DNA of 64,000 nucleotides from Alphaproteobacteria bacterium (GTDB lineage: Bacteria; Pseudomonadota; Alphaproteobacteria; Rhizobiales; Rhizobiaceae), in the NCBI GenBank assembly GCA_018823835.1, contig JAHJHT010000008.1:124001-188000 (forward strand), given 5' to 3'. The position numbers and the translations under genes are program-made. This document shows positions 27,263 through 35,550 of the stretch, in pieces. The notes beneath the pieces were generated by a model, which saw nothing but the letters and a program-made list of their open reading frames with translations, was not told the origin of the DNA and searched no databases. Position 1 is the stretch's first letter, and the number at the start of each line of letters is the position of its first letter.

Positions 27263-28087
27263 ATGACATGGAAACTTGACGAGACAGTCGAAACCTCGGC
27301 CGGCCCGGTCGCCGTCGGGTCCGCCGGCTCCGGCCCCGCGCTGGTGCTGGCGCATGGCTGGCCGTGGTCGTCCTTCTCCTGGCACCGCGTCATCCCGGCG
27401 CTCGCCGAACGCTACAGCGTCCACTGGTACGACATGCCCGGCTATGGCCGCTCCGGCAAAACGCCCGATCAGCGCACGTCGCTCGACGTGCAGGGCAAGA
27501 TCTTTGCCGAGATGCTCGCCCACTGGCGGCTCGACCGGCCATCCGTCGTCGCGCATGATTTCGGCGGCGCCACCACGCTGCGCGCGCATCTGCTGCATGG
27601 CTGCGACTTTGCGCGCCTGGTGCTGATGAACGTCGTCGCGCTGCGGCCCTGGGGCTCCGACTTCTTCGATCATGTCGGCCGCCACGTCGAGGCCTTCTCC
27701 GGCCTGCCGCCGCACATCCACAAGGCGGTCGTGGAGGCCTACATCCGGGGCGCGCTGGTCTCCGATATCGACGCGAGGGATTTTCGCGGGCTGGCCGACC
27801 CCTGGCTCACCGGGGAGGGGAGCGCCAGCTTCTACCGGCAGTTCGCGCAGGCCGACGAGAAATACACCGCCGAGATCGAGCCGCTCTACGGCGACCTGCG
27901 CTGTCCGGCGCACATCGTCTGGGGCGAGGACGATCCCTGGATACCGCTGGCGCGCGGCAGGGCGCTGCATGCGCTGATGCCGGGCTCGTCCTTCGAGACC
28001 TTGCCCGGCGTCGGCCACCTGTCGCAGCTCGAGGCGCCCGACCGGCTGCTGGAGATATTGTTTGCCCGCCTGTCGCCGGCACGCTAG
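27263..28087 (+). CDS. Alpha/beta hydrolase, Asp-nucleophile type
   Basis: 274 residues. HGWPWSSFSW forms the oxyanion region, the nucleophile elbow is AHDFGG with Asp99, and the catalytic histidine is His252 in GVGHLSQ. An aspartate in place of serine is the mark of the haloalkane dehalogenase and epoxide hydrolase branch. Which of the two it is cannot be told without placing the cap-domain tyrosines or tryptophans. It starts 43 bp after the ABC-F gene. Confidence 0.85.
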   Translation: MTWKLDETVETSAGPVAVGSAGSGPALVLAHGWPWSSFSWHRVIPALAERYSVHWYDMPGYGRSGKTPDQRTSLDVQGKIFAEMLAHWRLDRPSVVAHDFGGATTLRAHLLHGCDFARLVLMNVVALRPWGSDFFDHVGRHVEAFSGLPPHIHKAVVEAYIRGALVSDIDARDFRGLADPWLTGEGSASFYRQFAQADEKYTAEIEPLYGDLRCPAHIVWGEDDPWIPLARGRALHALMPGSSFETLPGVGHLSQLEAPDRLLEILFARLSPAR

Positions 28088-28180
28088 GGCAATTCGCCCC
28101 ACGCCGGGCGTGTCGAGGTGACTGCCCCGGCATGGGCTCCCGCTGCGCCTTGCCTTGTCCGGTCGCCCGGCTACGATCCT

Positions 28181-28210
28181 CCGAAGCCGAAGCCGAAGCC
28201 GAAGCCGAAG
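28181..28210 (+). repeat. CCGAAG hexanucleotide tandem repeat
   Basis: Five uninterrupted copies of CCGAAG, followed by one interrupted copy at 28214-28219, lie in the gap between the hydrolase and the small gene at 28239. It is about 20 bp upstream of that gene's start. Confidence 0.9.
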
Positions 28211-28238
28211 CCGCCGAAGACAACAGAGGACGCGAACG

Positions 28239-28535
28239 ATGGATTTCCAGACCTTCAGGGACAGCCTGGCCAACGCCGCGCCACCCGCCGGCCTGACCCC
28301 GGCGCTCGCCGCGCTGTGGTGGGACGCCAAGGGCGACTGGGACATGGCGCATGAGCGCGCCCAGGAGCGCGACGACGCGGCCGGCGCGCATGTCCACGCC
28401 TATCTCCACCGCAAGGAAGGCGACCAGCCCAACGCCAACTACTGGTACCGCCGCGCCGGGGCCACGCCGTCGACCCTGACGCTGGACGCCGAATGGGAAG
28501 AGCTGGCGCGCAAGCTTCTGGCCACGGCCACGTGA
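28239..28535 (+). CDS. Small conserved-looking hypothetical protein
   Basis: 98 residues, read from the ATG after an AGAGGA ribosome site (28225-28230). A tryptophan-rich segment (ALWWDAKGDWDMAHE) is followed by HAYLHRKEGDQPNANYWYRRAG, whose last part resembles a helical repeat. No function recognised. The following gene begins 18 bp downstream. A longer reading through the CCGAAG repeat gives a low-complexity Arg/Ser tail and is rejected. Confidence 0.75.
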   Translation: MDFQTFRDSLANAAPPAGLTPALAALWWDAKGDWDMAHERAQERDDAAGAHVHAYLHRKEGDQPNANYWYRRAGATPSTLTLDAEWEELARKLLATAT

Positions 28536-28553
28536 GCAGCCGGAGCCACCGCG

Positions 28554-29126
28554 ATGCGACCTCTTCTCTACTCGATCAACGTGACGCTCGACGGGTGCGT
28601 TGACCACAACGCCATACCGGCGGACCCGACCCTCGCCGATCGGCACCTGCGGGCCGTGCACCGCCACGCCACCGAGAGCATCGGCCGGGCCGACACCCTG
28701 CTGTTCGGCCGCGTCACCTATCAGATGATGGAGGGCGCCTGGCGGCTCGACACGCGCACCGTGACGATGCCCGACTGGACGGACCCCTTCGCCCGCACCA
28801 TCGATGCGATGAAGAAATACGTGGTGTCGAGCACGCTGGACCGGGTCGACTGGAATGCCGAACTGGTCCGTGGAGATCTGGCCGAGGCCGTCCAGGCGCT
28901 CAAGCGGCAGCCCGGCAAGGCGCTGTTTACCGGCGGCGTCACACTGCCGATGGCGCTGGCGGAACTGAACCTGATCGACGAGTACGAGTTCGTCGTTCAG
29001 CCGCTTGTCGCGGGCCATGGTCCGACCCTGTTCGCCGGCCTTTCCAGGTCAGTCGACCTGGAACTCACCAACCGGATCGAGCTGGACTCGGGTGCGATGG
29101 CGCTGCGCTACAGGCCGAGGGGATAG
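28554..29126 (+). CDS. RibD C-terminal / dihydrofolate reductase-like protein
   Basis: 190 residues with the DHFR-like fold of the RibD C-terminal family: MRPLLYSINVTLDGCVDH start, LLFGRVTYQMMEGAW and ALFTGGVTLPMALAELNLIDEYEFVVQPLVAGHGPTLF. Family members are NADPH-dependent reductases, usually not part of riboflavin synthesis when they occur alone. Preceded by the small gene at 28239; followed by a gene-free region. Confidence 0.9.
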   Translation: MRPLLYSINVTLDGCVDHNAIPADPTLADRHLRAVHRHATESIGRADTLLFGRVTYQMMEGAWRLDTRTVTMPDWTDPFARTIDAMKKYVVSSTLDRVDWNAELVRGDLAEAVQALKRQPGKALFTGGVTLPMALAELNLIDEYEFVVQPLVAGHGPTLFAGLSRSVDLELTNRIELDSGAMALRYRPRG

Positions 29127-29656
29127 GCTGGAACCCTCCCGCCGCGGCCCGCATCGAGACATCGGGCACCGTCCTCTCCGCCGGCCAATCTCCTCCTTGA
29201 GGGGCAGCCGGTTCGCGGAAGGCGAATTCGCCATGCCGGCGGCATCGCGAAAGGCCGGCGAACGCCGGGACGCTGCGCAGCAGCGGGGACCCGGCAGGCC
29301 GGCAGGGCAGAGGGGGCGACGTAGGGCACGTCGCAGGGCGGTTGACAGACCTTGCTGCAAAAGCGCCCGCACCGAATGCGACACGTGCCTTGCGCCCGCA
29401 AGCCGGTCGTTGAGTCGGTTCGCGACTGTCCCGAAAGCCTCGCAATCTAGGCAGGCGCCAAATGGCAACAAAGGGGTGGGAAGCGGACTAACAGGTTTCG
29501 GGCGCCAGCCTGGCAAAAGCGGACATTTGCCATATTTCTGATTGCATTCCCAACCGGTAATTGCGCCCGGGATGCTATCCTGAGGTCAACGAGATGCTGA
29601 CTGTTGACCGGCGGTTCAGCCACCAGTGCAGTGCTACGTTGTATCAGGAGGGTTCA
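29127..29656. other. Gene-free region with repeat remnant
   Basis: About 530 bp with no supported coding sequence. The left part (29170-29345) is an imperfect palindrome of a rhizobial intergenic-repeat type. The right part is less GC-rich than its surroundings and leads into the SEC-C gene. A boundary of acquired DNA may lie here, but no integrase, tRNA or clear direct repeat marks it. Confidence 0.6.
29170..29345. repeat. Imperfect palindromic intergenic repeat
   Basis: The ends are related inverted segments: CCTCTCCGCCGGCC near the left and the complement of GGCCGGCAGGGCAGAGG near the right, with an inner CCTCCTTGAGGGG stem. The look is that of the repeated intergenic palindromes common in Mesorhizobium-type genomes; this is from general familiarity and not a search. 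Confidence 0.5.
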
Positions 29657-32023
29657 GTGTCAAAACCAGGCAATAGTGCGGAAGCGCAGCGGAAGGAAGC
29701 TGCGGCCTCCCTGCTGAAAGATATGGAAACGGCTGCTGCGCGTATGCGCGAGCTCATCGTCGGCATGCCGCCCCAGGACCTGCTGGGGTACATTTACGCG
29801 CAGTACGTGCTGAAGGCCCTATCCGCGCAGGATGTCGGGGGTCAACCCGAGGGAACCCCGATACCCGCCGAATCCGGTGATCTCATCAACGATAACCAGT
29901 TCCTGCTTGAGTACGTGCACGCGGTCCTCGCGTCGGACCCGCTCCCGGAACAGGTGGCCTTCGACGAGGCCAAGTGTGCGGAGCTTTACGATATCAGTCG
30001 GGAATTGCGCCAGAATGCCATGTTCTACGCCATGGCCACCTCCGCCGATACGAAGGATGGCGCCTTCGGTCCCGACACGGCGGACATCGAGTTCCGCGCG
30101 AAGTCTACTTGGGTCCTACTACGGGGAAACCGCTACCAGGTTCTCGAAGGTGAATTCTATAGGTATGTGCTTGCGCCGCACGACGGTCTCCTGAAGGAGG
30201 TCTATGGGGTCGGCGCGCATGACATTGCTGCAGGCTTCCAGGCCATGACCGATGCGACCCGCTCGGGTCACTCGGACGCCATCTTGAACATGATGGACAG
30301 CTTCAACGCCGTGCAGGCCATTCGGGAAGAACAGGGCGTCGGCATGGACGAGGCCATGAAGATCTGGACGGAGGCGAACGCCAGCAAACTCGCCTCCGCG
30401 CGATCCGCGATTGACGATATGTTTCGCGGCGGGGTCGCAAACGTGAGCCGTCACACAAACCTGCCAACCGAGCTGCTTGCAGATCTTGCATACCGGAGGG
30501 GAGAGGAGGTCGAGTTTTTCGCGGCGGGCAACCATTCTGGCACGCCCTACCGGACGCTACCCGCCCGCAAGAAGCCACTGGTCCAGCTCGGTTCGGACTA
30601 CTATGCCGTCGATCCGTGCTTCACGCGCGACGCGGGATATCGGGCGCTACTATTCAACCTGTTGCAGCGGAAGCCGGACTACAAGGCCGCCTTCAACGAA
30701 CGGCAGAGGGTCATGAGCGAGGCGGCCTTTGCCGACATCTTGAGCGGCCAACTGCCCGGGGCGTCCGTGTTCCAAGAAGTCTATTACCGCGACCCGGTTA
30801 CCAAGCAATGGTCAGAAAACGACACGCTCATCCTCATCGACGATGTCATGTACCTTGTCGAGGCAAAGGCAGGGGCTGCAGCGACGATCGCCTCGCCTGC
30901 ACTCGACTTCGCCCGCCATGTCCAGTCCGTGCAGGACCTTGTCATCAAGGCCTATAAGCAGTGCGACCGCTTTTTCAACTATCTCGCGTCCGCCGACGAG
31001 GTTCCCCTTTACCACCTTGAGAGTGGCAAGTACGTCGAGTGTGCGCGAGTACGCCAGGCCGACTATCGGGTCATGGTACCCATCGGACTGACCGTTGAGT
31101 CTTTCTCGCCCCTTTCCGCCTACTGTAAGGAGCTGCCGGAGATATTGCCCCTGCTAGGGCGGCACGGCTTCGTCTCCCTTTCCATTGACGACCTCTTCGT
31201 CCTGCGGCGACTGCTGCCGACACCCGGCCAGTTTGCCCACTACTTGGAAGTGCGGCAGGCGGTGGCGGCCCTGCGGCGAGCCCACCTTTTTGACGAGCTT
31301 GACCATCTAGGTGCCTATCTCAAGAAGAACCGCTACGATCAAGACATGGCGAACCAGCTGAAGGAAGGCGCTGATTTAGTCATGTGGGACGGCATGAGCT
31401 TCGAGGTTGACCAGAGCTTCGAAGGGCGGGATTGGGAAGCCGGACCGTTTCCGACGCAGGTCTTTCCAGACGAGGTTTTGAAACTCCTTGCCGCCCTTGA
31501 TAGCAGCCGGTCGCGCGGATGGCTGATGGCTGAAAGCCGTATACGGGACCTTGACGAGGAGGGGCGGAATGACCTTGCAGCAAAGCTGACAGAGTTTCGA
31601 AAGTCGTTGAACGAGAATCCGGCGCGCCATTGTCTGTTCGGGTCGAACGAACAGGGCTCTTTTTTCATCTGGATGCAGCGGTGGGGAACCAGGGTCGACT
31701 GGCAGAAGATCAACGATAAGGCTGCTGCGGCAGCGCTTCTTGCGGCAGCTGGAGGCGTGACCGGATTAATGGTGATCGCGACGTCTGGCGGCACCTACAT
31801 TACGGCTTATACTTTCCCGATTACCAGACCCGGACCGCGGTCCGAAGAAAATGCTTCGATCTATGACGAGGCCGACCAGATGAGGGTGCGGGCGGATTCG
31901 CATCCGGCGCTGACAACTCCGGCAGCTAGTCCAAAGCGGTCGCATGCACCGTTCAAAGCCAGGCGGAATGATCCATGCCCCTGCGGCAGCGAGATCAAGT
32001 TTAAGAGGTGTCACGGTCGTTGA
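29657..32023 (+). CDS. SEC-C protein with PD-(D/E)XK-like nuclease motif
   Basis: 788 residues. The start is a GTG with AGGAGG four bases upstream; in-frame ATGs at 29561 and 29594 lack such a site. The first 380 residues look mixed helical and match nothing I know. Around 389-404 the pattern NDTLILIDD, then VEAKAG (Asp389, Glu402, Lys404) fits a PD-(D/E)XK nuclease active site of the NERD/Mrr style. A hydrophobic stretch lies near 690-720. The last 20 residues are a SEC-C zinc motif: Cys774, Cys776, Cys785, His786. Codon use is visibly less GC-rich than in the neighbours. It stands alone between gene-free stretches, as horizontally acquired defence or stress genes often do. A defence role is a guess. 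Confidence 0.8.
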   Translation: MSKPGNSAEAQRKEAAASLLKDMETAAARMRELIVGMPPQDLLGYIYAQYVLKALSAQDVGGQPEGTPIPAESGDLINDNQFLLEYVHAVLASDPLPEQVAFDEAKCAELYDISRELRQNAMFYAMATSADTKDGAFGPDTADIEFRAKSTWVLLRGNRYQVLEGEFYRYVLAPHDGLLKEVYGVGAHDIAAGFQAMTDATRSGHSDAILNMMDSFNAVQAIREEQGVGMDEAMKIWTEANASKLASARSAIDDMFRGGVANVSRHTNLPTELLADLAYRRGEEVEFFAAGNHSGTPYRTLPARKKPLVQLGSDYYAVDPCFTRDAGYRALLFNLLQRKPDYKAAFNERQRVMSEAAFADILSGQLPGASVFQEVYYRDPVTKQWSENDTLILIDDVMYLVEAKAGAAATIASPALDFARHVQSVQDLVIKAYKQCDRFFNYLASADEVPLYHLESGKYVECARVRQADYRVMVPIGLTVESFSPLSAYCKELPEILPLLGRHGFVSLSIDDLFVLRRLLPTPGQFAHYLEVRQAVAALRRAHLFDELDHLGAYLKKNRYDQDMANQLKEGADLVMWDGMSFEVDQSFEGRDWEAGPFPTQVFPDEVLKLLAALDSSRSRGWLMAESRIRDLDEEGRNDLAAKLTEFRKSLNENPARHCLFGSNEQGSFFIWMQRWGTRVDWQKINDKAAAAALLAAAGGVTGLMVIATSGGTYITAYTFPITRPGPRSEENASIYDEADQMRVRADSHPALTTPAASPKRSHAPFKARRNDPCPCGSEIKFKRCHGR

Positions 32024-32348
32024 CCTCCGTGTAGCAGAACGGAAACTGAGTTCGCGACGGTATCAAATCGAGAATGGCCGATGTTTCGCAAACGTACTTT
32101 GCCTGCGAATGACCGCAATGGTGTCGCAATCCGCCATATCGACGTTTCCCGAACGCGACCGATTTCTCTCATATTGCTGCCCAAGACCGGGACTTCCGCA
32201 GCCGTCCCCGGTCCGGCCATTCAGGTGCGCACCCCGCCAGCACCGTATGACCTCCCTTTCCGCCTCCCCGTGAACAACTCCCCCCATTTCATCCACACCC
32301 CCAACTCCCCGTGCCAAAATCCCGCCGCCCGACAAGGAGGCGGCGGCG
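32024..32348. other. Gene-free region downstream of the SEC-C gene
   Basis: About 325 bp; no gene or clear terminator seen. Composition moves from mixed to C-rich toward the right. An AAGGAGG ribosome site for the next gene lies at its end. Confidence 0.6.
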
Positions 32349-33206
32349 ATGGACTGGGACCTGGCAATCGAGAAGAACCGCGTGGCGCTGATGCACGTGC
32401 TCGCCATGCTCGTCGCCATGGCCGGATGCCTTGCCTCTCCCCTTGCGGGCTTCGAGGCCCGATCTTTCGGTCGAGCCAGTGGCTCGACCGTCGGCCGAGA
32501 GGGCCGGGGAGATTGCGAAGCAATCGGGGTCCCCGGCAATGTGCGCGCAGCCGAGGCGCTGGCCGATCCTGGAGAGGGGGTCTTTCCCCCGACGCTCCCG
32601 CGCCATCTCCACCGCGCCATCCTGCGCCTGCTGCGCGCGGCCGAATCCGCCGTGCGGCGGCTGGTCATCGTCATGGCGCGCGGCGTGACGCTGGCGCCGC
32701 CGCGCCAGCGCGCGGCAAGACCGCGCCCGACGGTCCTTCGCAACGGCTTCGGCACCGGCATTCTTGTGCCGCCCCGCGCGCGGCCCGCCCTGCGGCCGCG
32801 ACCCGGCACGCTGTCGCTGCCGCTGCTCGATCCGCTCCGGCCCTTCCGCGCCCGCCGGCCGGTCGCGACAAGCATTCCCCGCATCTCGGTTCCGGGCGTC
32901 ACCGCGCCGTCCCCGATCACGCCGCGGAAACCGCCGGCGCCCGACGATCCGCTCGACGCCACCCGCCTTGCACTCAGGCTCGGCGCGCTCGGCGCCGCCC
33001 TCGACGATCTTCCCGCACAGGCGAGACGCTTTGCGCGTTGGCGGGCCTTGAAGCAGGCGGGGCGCACCCGCCGCGCCTGGCCGCTGCGTCCGGGTCGGCC
33101 GCCCGGCCAGCGTCCCGCCGGGCGGCGCAGGCACGCCGTTTACGACATCCTCACCGATCTCCAGGGCCTCGCGCTCGAGGCGCTGGCGCATCCCGACACG
33201 TCGTGA
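32349..33206 (+). CDS. Hypothetical protein with an in-frame repeat insertion
   Basis: 285 residues. The N-terminus MDWDLAIEKNRVALMHVLAMLVAM and the segment TLPRHLHRAILRLLRAAESAVRRLIVIMARG, with a C-terminal DATRLALRLGALGAALDDLP and WPLRPGRPPGQR, look like a Mesorhizobium-type conserved hypothetical protein of roughly 235 residues; that comparison is from memory. Residues about 29-78 are low-complexity and coincide with a palindromic DNA repeat inserted in frame. An AAGGAGG site nine bases ahead supports the start. One hydrophobic helix near 14-28; otherwise proline and arginine rich. No function known. Confidence 0.65.
   Translation: MDWDLAIEKNRVALMHVLAMLVAMAGCLASPLAGFEARSFGRASGSTVGREGRGDCEAIGVPGNVRAAEALADPGEGVFPPTLPRHLHRAILRLLRAAESAVRRLVIVMARGVTLAPPRQRAARPRPTVLRNGFGTGILVPPRARPALRPRPGTLSLPLLDPLRPFRARRPVATSIPRISVPGVTAPSPITPRKPPAPDDPLDATRLALRLGALGAALDDLPAQARRFARWRALKQAGRTRRAWPLRPGRPPGQRPAGRRRHAVYDILTDLQGLALEALAHPDTS
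32434..32580 (+). repeat. 147-bp palindromic repeat inserted in a gene
   Basis: The ends are inverted (CCTCTCCCC at 32434-32442 and GGAGAGGGGG at 32571-32580). Inside lie a perfect 9-bp hairpin, GGTCGAGCC / GGCTCGACC at 32469-32489 with a 3-base loop, and GATTGC / GCAATC at 32511-32525. The length is exactly 49 codons, so the reading frame of the host gene survives. Confidence 0.65.
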
Positions 33207-33411
33207 CGCGGTCCGCCGCACCATCCGCAATCCCGCCCGTGGTCCTTGCGGCCGCGAACCCTTTTGCGCGGCCACGACCCATCGCTTGAGGGTTTGGAGA
33301 ACAGGCAACTCCGGTGGGCTGCCCCGAAAGCCGAAAGCGAGCCTCGAAGGACCCAACCCGCCGCCATTTCTGGCACTACACGCGGCCGCCGTTTCCGGCT
33401 AGAAACGCCGC

Positions 33412-35535
33412 ATGAACCAGCATGCCAGCATCCTCAAAGCCAAGGTGAAGGTCGGCCATTCGGCCTGTCCGCACGATTGCCCCTCGACCTGCGCGCTCGA
33501 CGTCGAGCTCATCGGCGACAACCGCATCGGCCGCGTGCACGGCGCCAGGGACAACAGCTATACGGCGGGCGTCGTCTGCGCCAAGGTGGCGCGCTATGCC
33601 GACCGGGTGCACCATCCCGACCGGCTGCTGAAGCCGCTCATCCGGGGCGGCGGCAAGGGCGAGGGTATCTGGCGCGAGGCGAGCTGGGAGGCGGCGCTCG
33701 ATCTGGTGGCCGAAAAATTCATCGCCGCCGAGCAGAAGCTCGGCTGCGAGACGGTCTGGCCCTATTTCTATGCCGGCACGATGGGGCTGGTGCAGCGCGA
33801 CAGCATCGAGCGGCTGCGCCACGCCAAGAAATATTCGGGCTTCTTCGGCTCGATCTGCACCAACCTCGCCTGGACCGGCTACGTGATGGGCACCGGCGCG
33901 CTGCGCGGCCCCGACCCGCGCGAGATGGCGAAGTCGGATTGCGTCGTCATCTGGGGCACCAATGCGGTTGCCACGCAGGTCAACGTGATGACCCACGCCG
34001 TGCGCGCCCGCAAGGAGCGCGGCGCCAAGATCGTCGTCATCGACGTCTACGACAACGCGACGATGAAGCAGGCCGACATGGCGCTGCTGCTGAAGCCGGG
34101 CACGGACGGCGCGCTGGCCTGCGCCGTGATGCACGTGCTGTTTCGCGACGGCATGGCAGACCGCGCCTATCTCGAAAAATACAGCGACGACCCGCAGGGC
34201 CTCGAGGCGCATCTCGCCGACAAGACGCCGCAATGGGCCTCGGCGATCACCGGCCTGCCGGTCGAGGAGATCGAGGCGTTCGCGCGGCTCGTCGGCACGA
34301 CGCCGAAAACCTTCTTCCGGCTGGGCTACGGCTTCGCCCGCCAGCGCAATGGCGCCGTCAACATGCATGCGGCGCTCTCGGTCGCCACGGTGGCCGGCAG
34401 CTGGCAGCACGAGGGCGGCGGCGCCTTCCACTCCAATTCCGGCATCTTCGGGCTCGACAAGTCCTTGCTCGAGGGCGCCAGCCTGCGCGATCCGTCGATC
34501 CGCTATCTCGACCATTCGCGCATCGGCCCGGTGCTGACCGGGGCGCCCGACGCGCTCTATGGCGGCCCGCCGGTCACCGCCATGCTGATCCAGAACACCA
34601 ACCCGGTGAATGTCGCGCCGGAGCAGCGCCTGGTGCAGCAGGGCTTTCTGCGCCCCGACCTGTTCACCTGCGTGCACGAGCAGTTCATGACCGACACGGC
34701 GAGGCTCGCGGACGTCGTGCTGCCGGCGACAATGTTTCTCGAGCACGACGACCTCTACCGCGGCGGCGGCAACCAGCACATCAATCTCGGGCCGAAGCTC
34801 ATCGACCCGCCGGAGGGCCCTCGCACCAACCTTTTCGTCATCGAGGAACTCGCGAAGCGGCTGGGCGTCTCGCACCATCCGGGCTTCGGCATGAGCGAAG
34901 AGGAGCATATCGACGTCATTCTCGGGCGGCGGGGGCTCGGCTCCTTCGCGACGCTGAAGGACCAGAAGTGGATCGACATGCAGCCGGACTTCGAGACGTC
35001 GCATTTTCTCGGCGGCTTCGGCCATGCGGACGGAAAGTTCCGCTTCAGGCCGGACTGGACGGGCCAGCCAGCGCCCAACCGCCCGCCCGAGAGAATGGGC
35101 CTGCTCGGCCCGCACCAGCTGCTGCCGGCCTTCCCCGACCATGTCGAGCTCATCGAGGTGGCCGACGCGGAGCATCCGTTCCGCCTGGCGACGTCGCCGG
35201 CCCGCAACTTCCTCAACTCGAGCTTCGCCGAGACGCCGGTATCGCGGACGCGCGAGGGCAGGCCGCAGCTGCTGATCCATCCCATGGACGCGGCGCTGGC
35301 CGGCCTGTCTGACGGAGATCGGGTCGAGATCGGCAATGGCCGCGGCGAGATCGTGCTGCATGCAACCCTGTTCGACGGGGTCCGGCGCGGGGTCGTCATC
35401 GCCGAGGGCATCTGGCCGAACGATGCGCATGAGCGCGGCGAGGGCATCAACGTGCTGACCGGCGCCGACGCGCCGGCGCCCTATGGCGGTGCGGCGTTCC
35501 ACGACAACAAGGTCTGGCTGCGCGCCGCCGGCTGA
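33412..35535 (+). CDS. Molybdopterin-dependent oxidoreductase, orphan
   Basis: 707 residues. The N-terminus carries a [4Fe-4S] ligand set, Cys19, Cys23, Cys27 and Cys56 (C-x3-C-x3-C-x28-C), followed by the bis-MGD-binding alpha/beta domains (VVIWGTNAVATQ, VIDVYDNATMKQADMALLLKPGTDGALA) and a C-terminal barrel (ATSPARNFLNSSFAET). No Tat signal is present, so it should be cytoplasmic. No electron-transfer or membrane subunit is adjacent, so the substrate and partner are unknown; formate-dehydrogenase-like and generic COG0243 members share this form. The moaD-moaE genes for its cofactor are at 21355-22091. Confidence 0.88.
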   Translation: MNQHASILKAKVKVGHSACPHDCPSTCALDVELIGDNRIGRVHGARDNSYTAGVVCAKVARYADRVHHPDRLLKPLIRGGGKGEGIWREASWEAALDLVAEKFIAAEQKLGCETVWPYFYAGTMGLVQRDSIERLRHAKKYSGFFGSICTNLAWTGYVMGTGALRGPDPREMAKSDCVVIWGTNAVATQVNVMTHAVRARKERGAKIVVIDVYDNATMKQADMALLLKPGTDGALACAVMHVLFRDGMADRAYLEKYSDDPQGLEAHLADKTPQWASAITGLPVEEIEAFARLVGTTPKTFFRLGYGFARQRNGAVNMHAALSVATVAGSWQHEGGGAFHSNSGIFGLDKSLLEGASLRDPSIRYLDHSRIGPVLTGAPDALYGGPPVTAMLIQNTNPVNVAPEQRLVQQGFLRPDLFTCVHEQFMTDTARLADVVLPATMFLEHDDLYRGGGNQHINLGPKLIDPPEGPRTNLFVIEELAKRLGVSHHPGFGMSEEEHIDVILGRRGLGSFATLKDQKWIDMQPDFETSHFLGGFGHADGKFRFRPDWTGQPAPNRPPERMGLLGPHQLLPAFPDHVELIEVADAEHPFRLATSPARNFLNSSFAETPVSRTREGRPQLLIHPMDAALAGLSDGDRVEIGNGRGEIVLHATLFDGVRRGVVIAEGIWPNDAHERGEGINVLTGADAPAPYGGAAFHDNKVWLRAAG

Positions 35536-35550
35536 CACCGGCCGGGACGG

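Noticed and set aside
29127..29656. Two short open frames across 29005-29541 and 29049-29516
   Set aside because: They overlap the end of the RibD-like gene or an intergenic palindrome, show no motif, and have a shadow-type Arg/Ala/Pro composition.
29411..32065. Possible direct repeats flanking the SEC-C gene (GTTCGCGAC-like words at 29418 and 32051)
   Set aside because: Only about nine bases match, a level expected by chance in a GC-rich sequence, and no integrase or tRNA accompanies them.
33246..35312. A 688-codon frame overlapping the molybdopterin oxidoreductase gene
   Set aside because: It runs in another frame of the same strand, is extremely Arg- and Ala-rich, and conflicts with the well-supported oxidoreductase.
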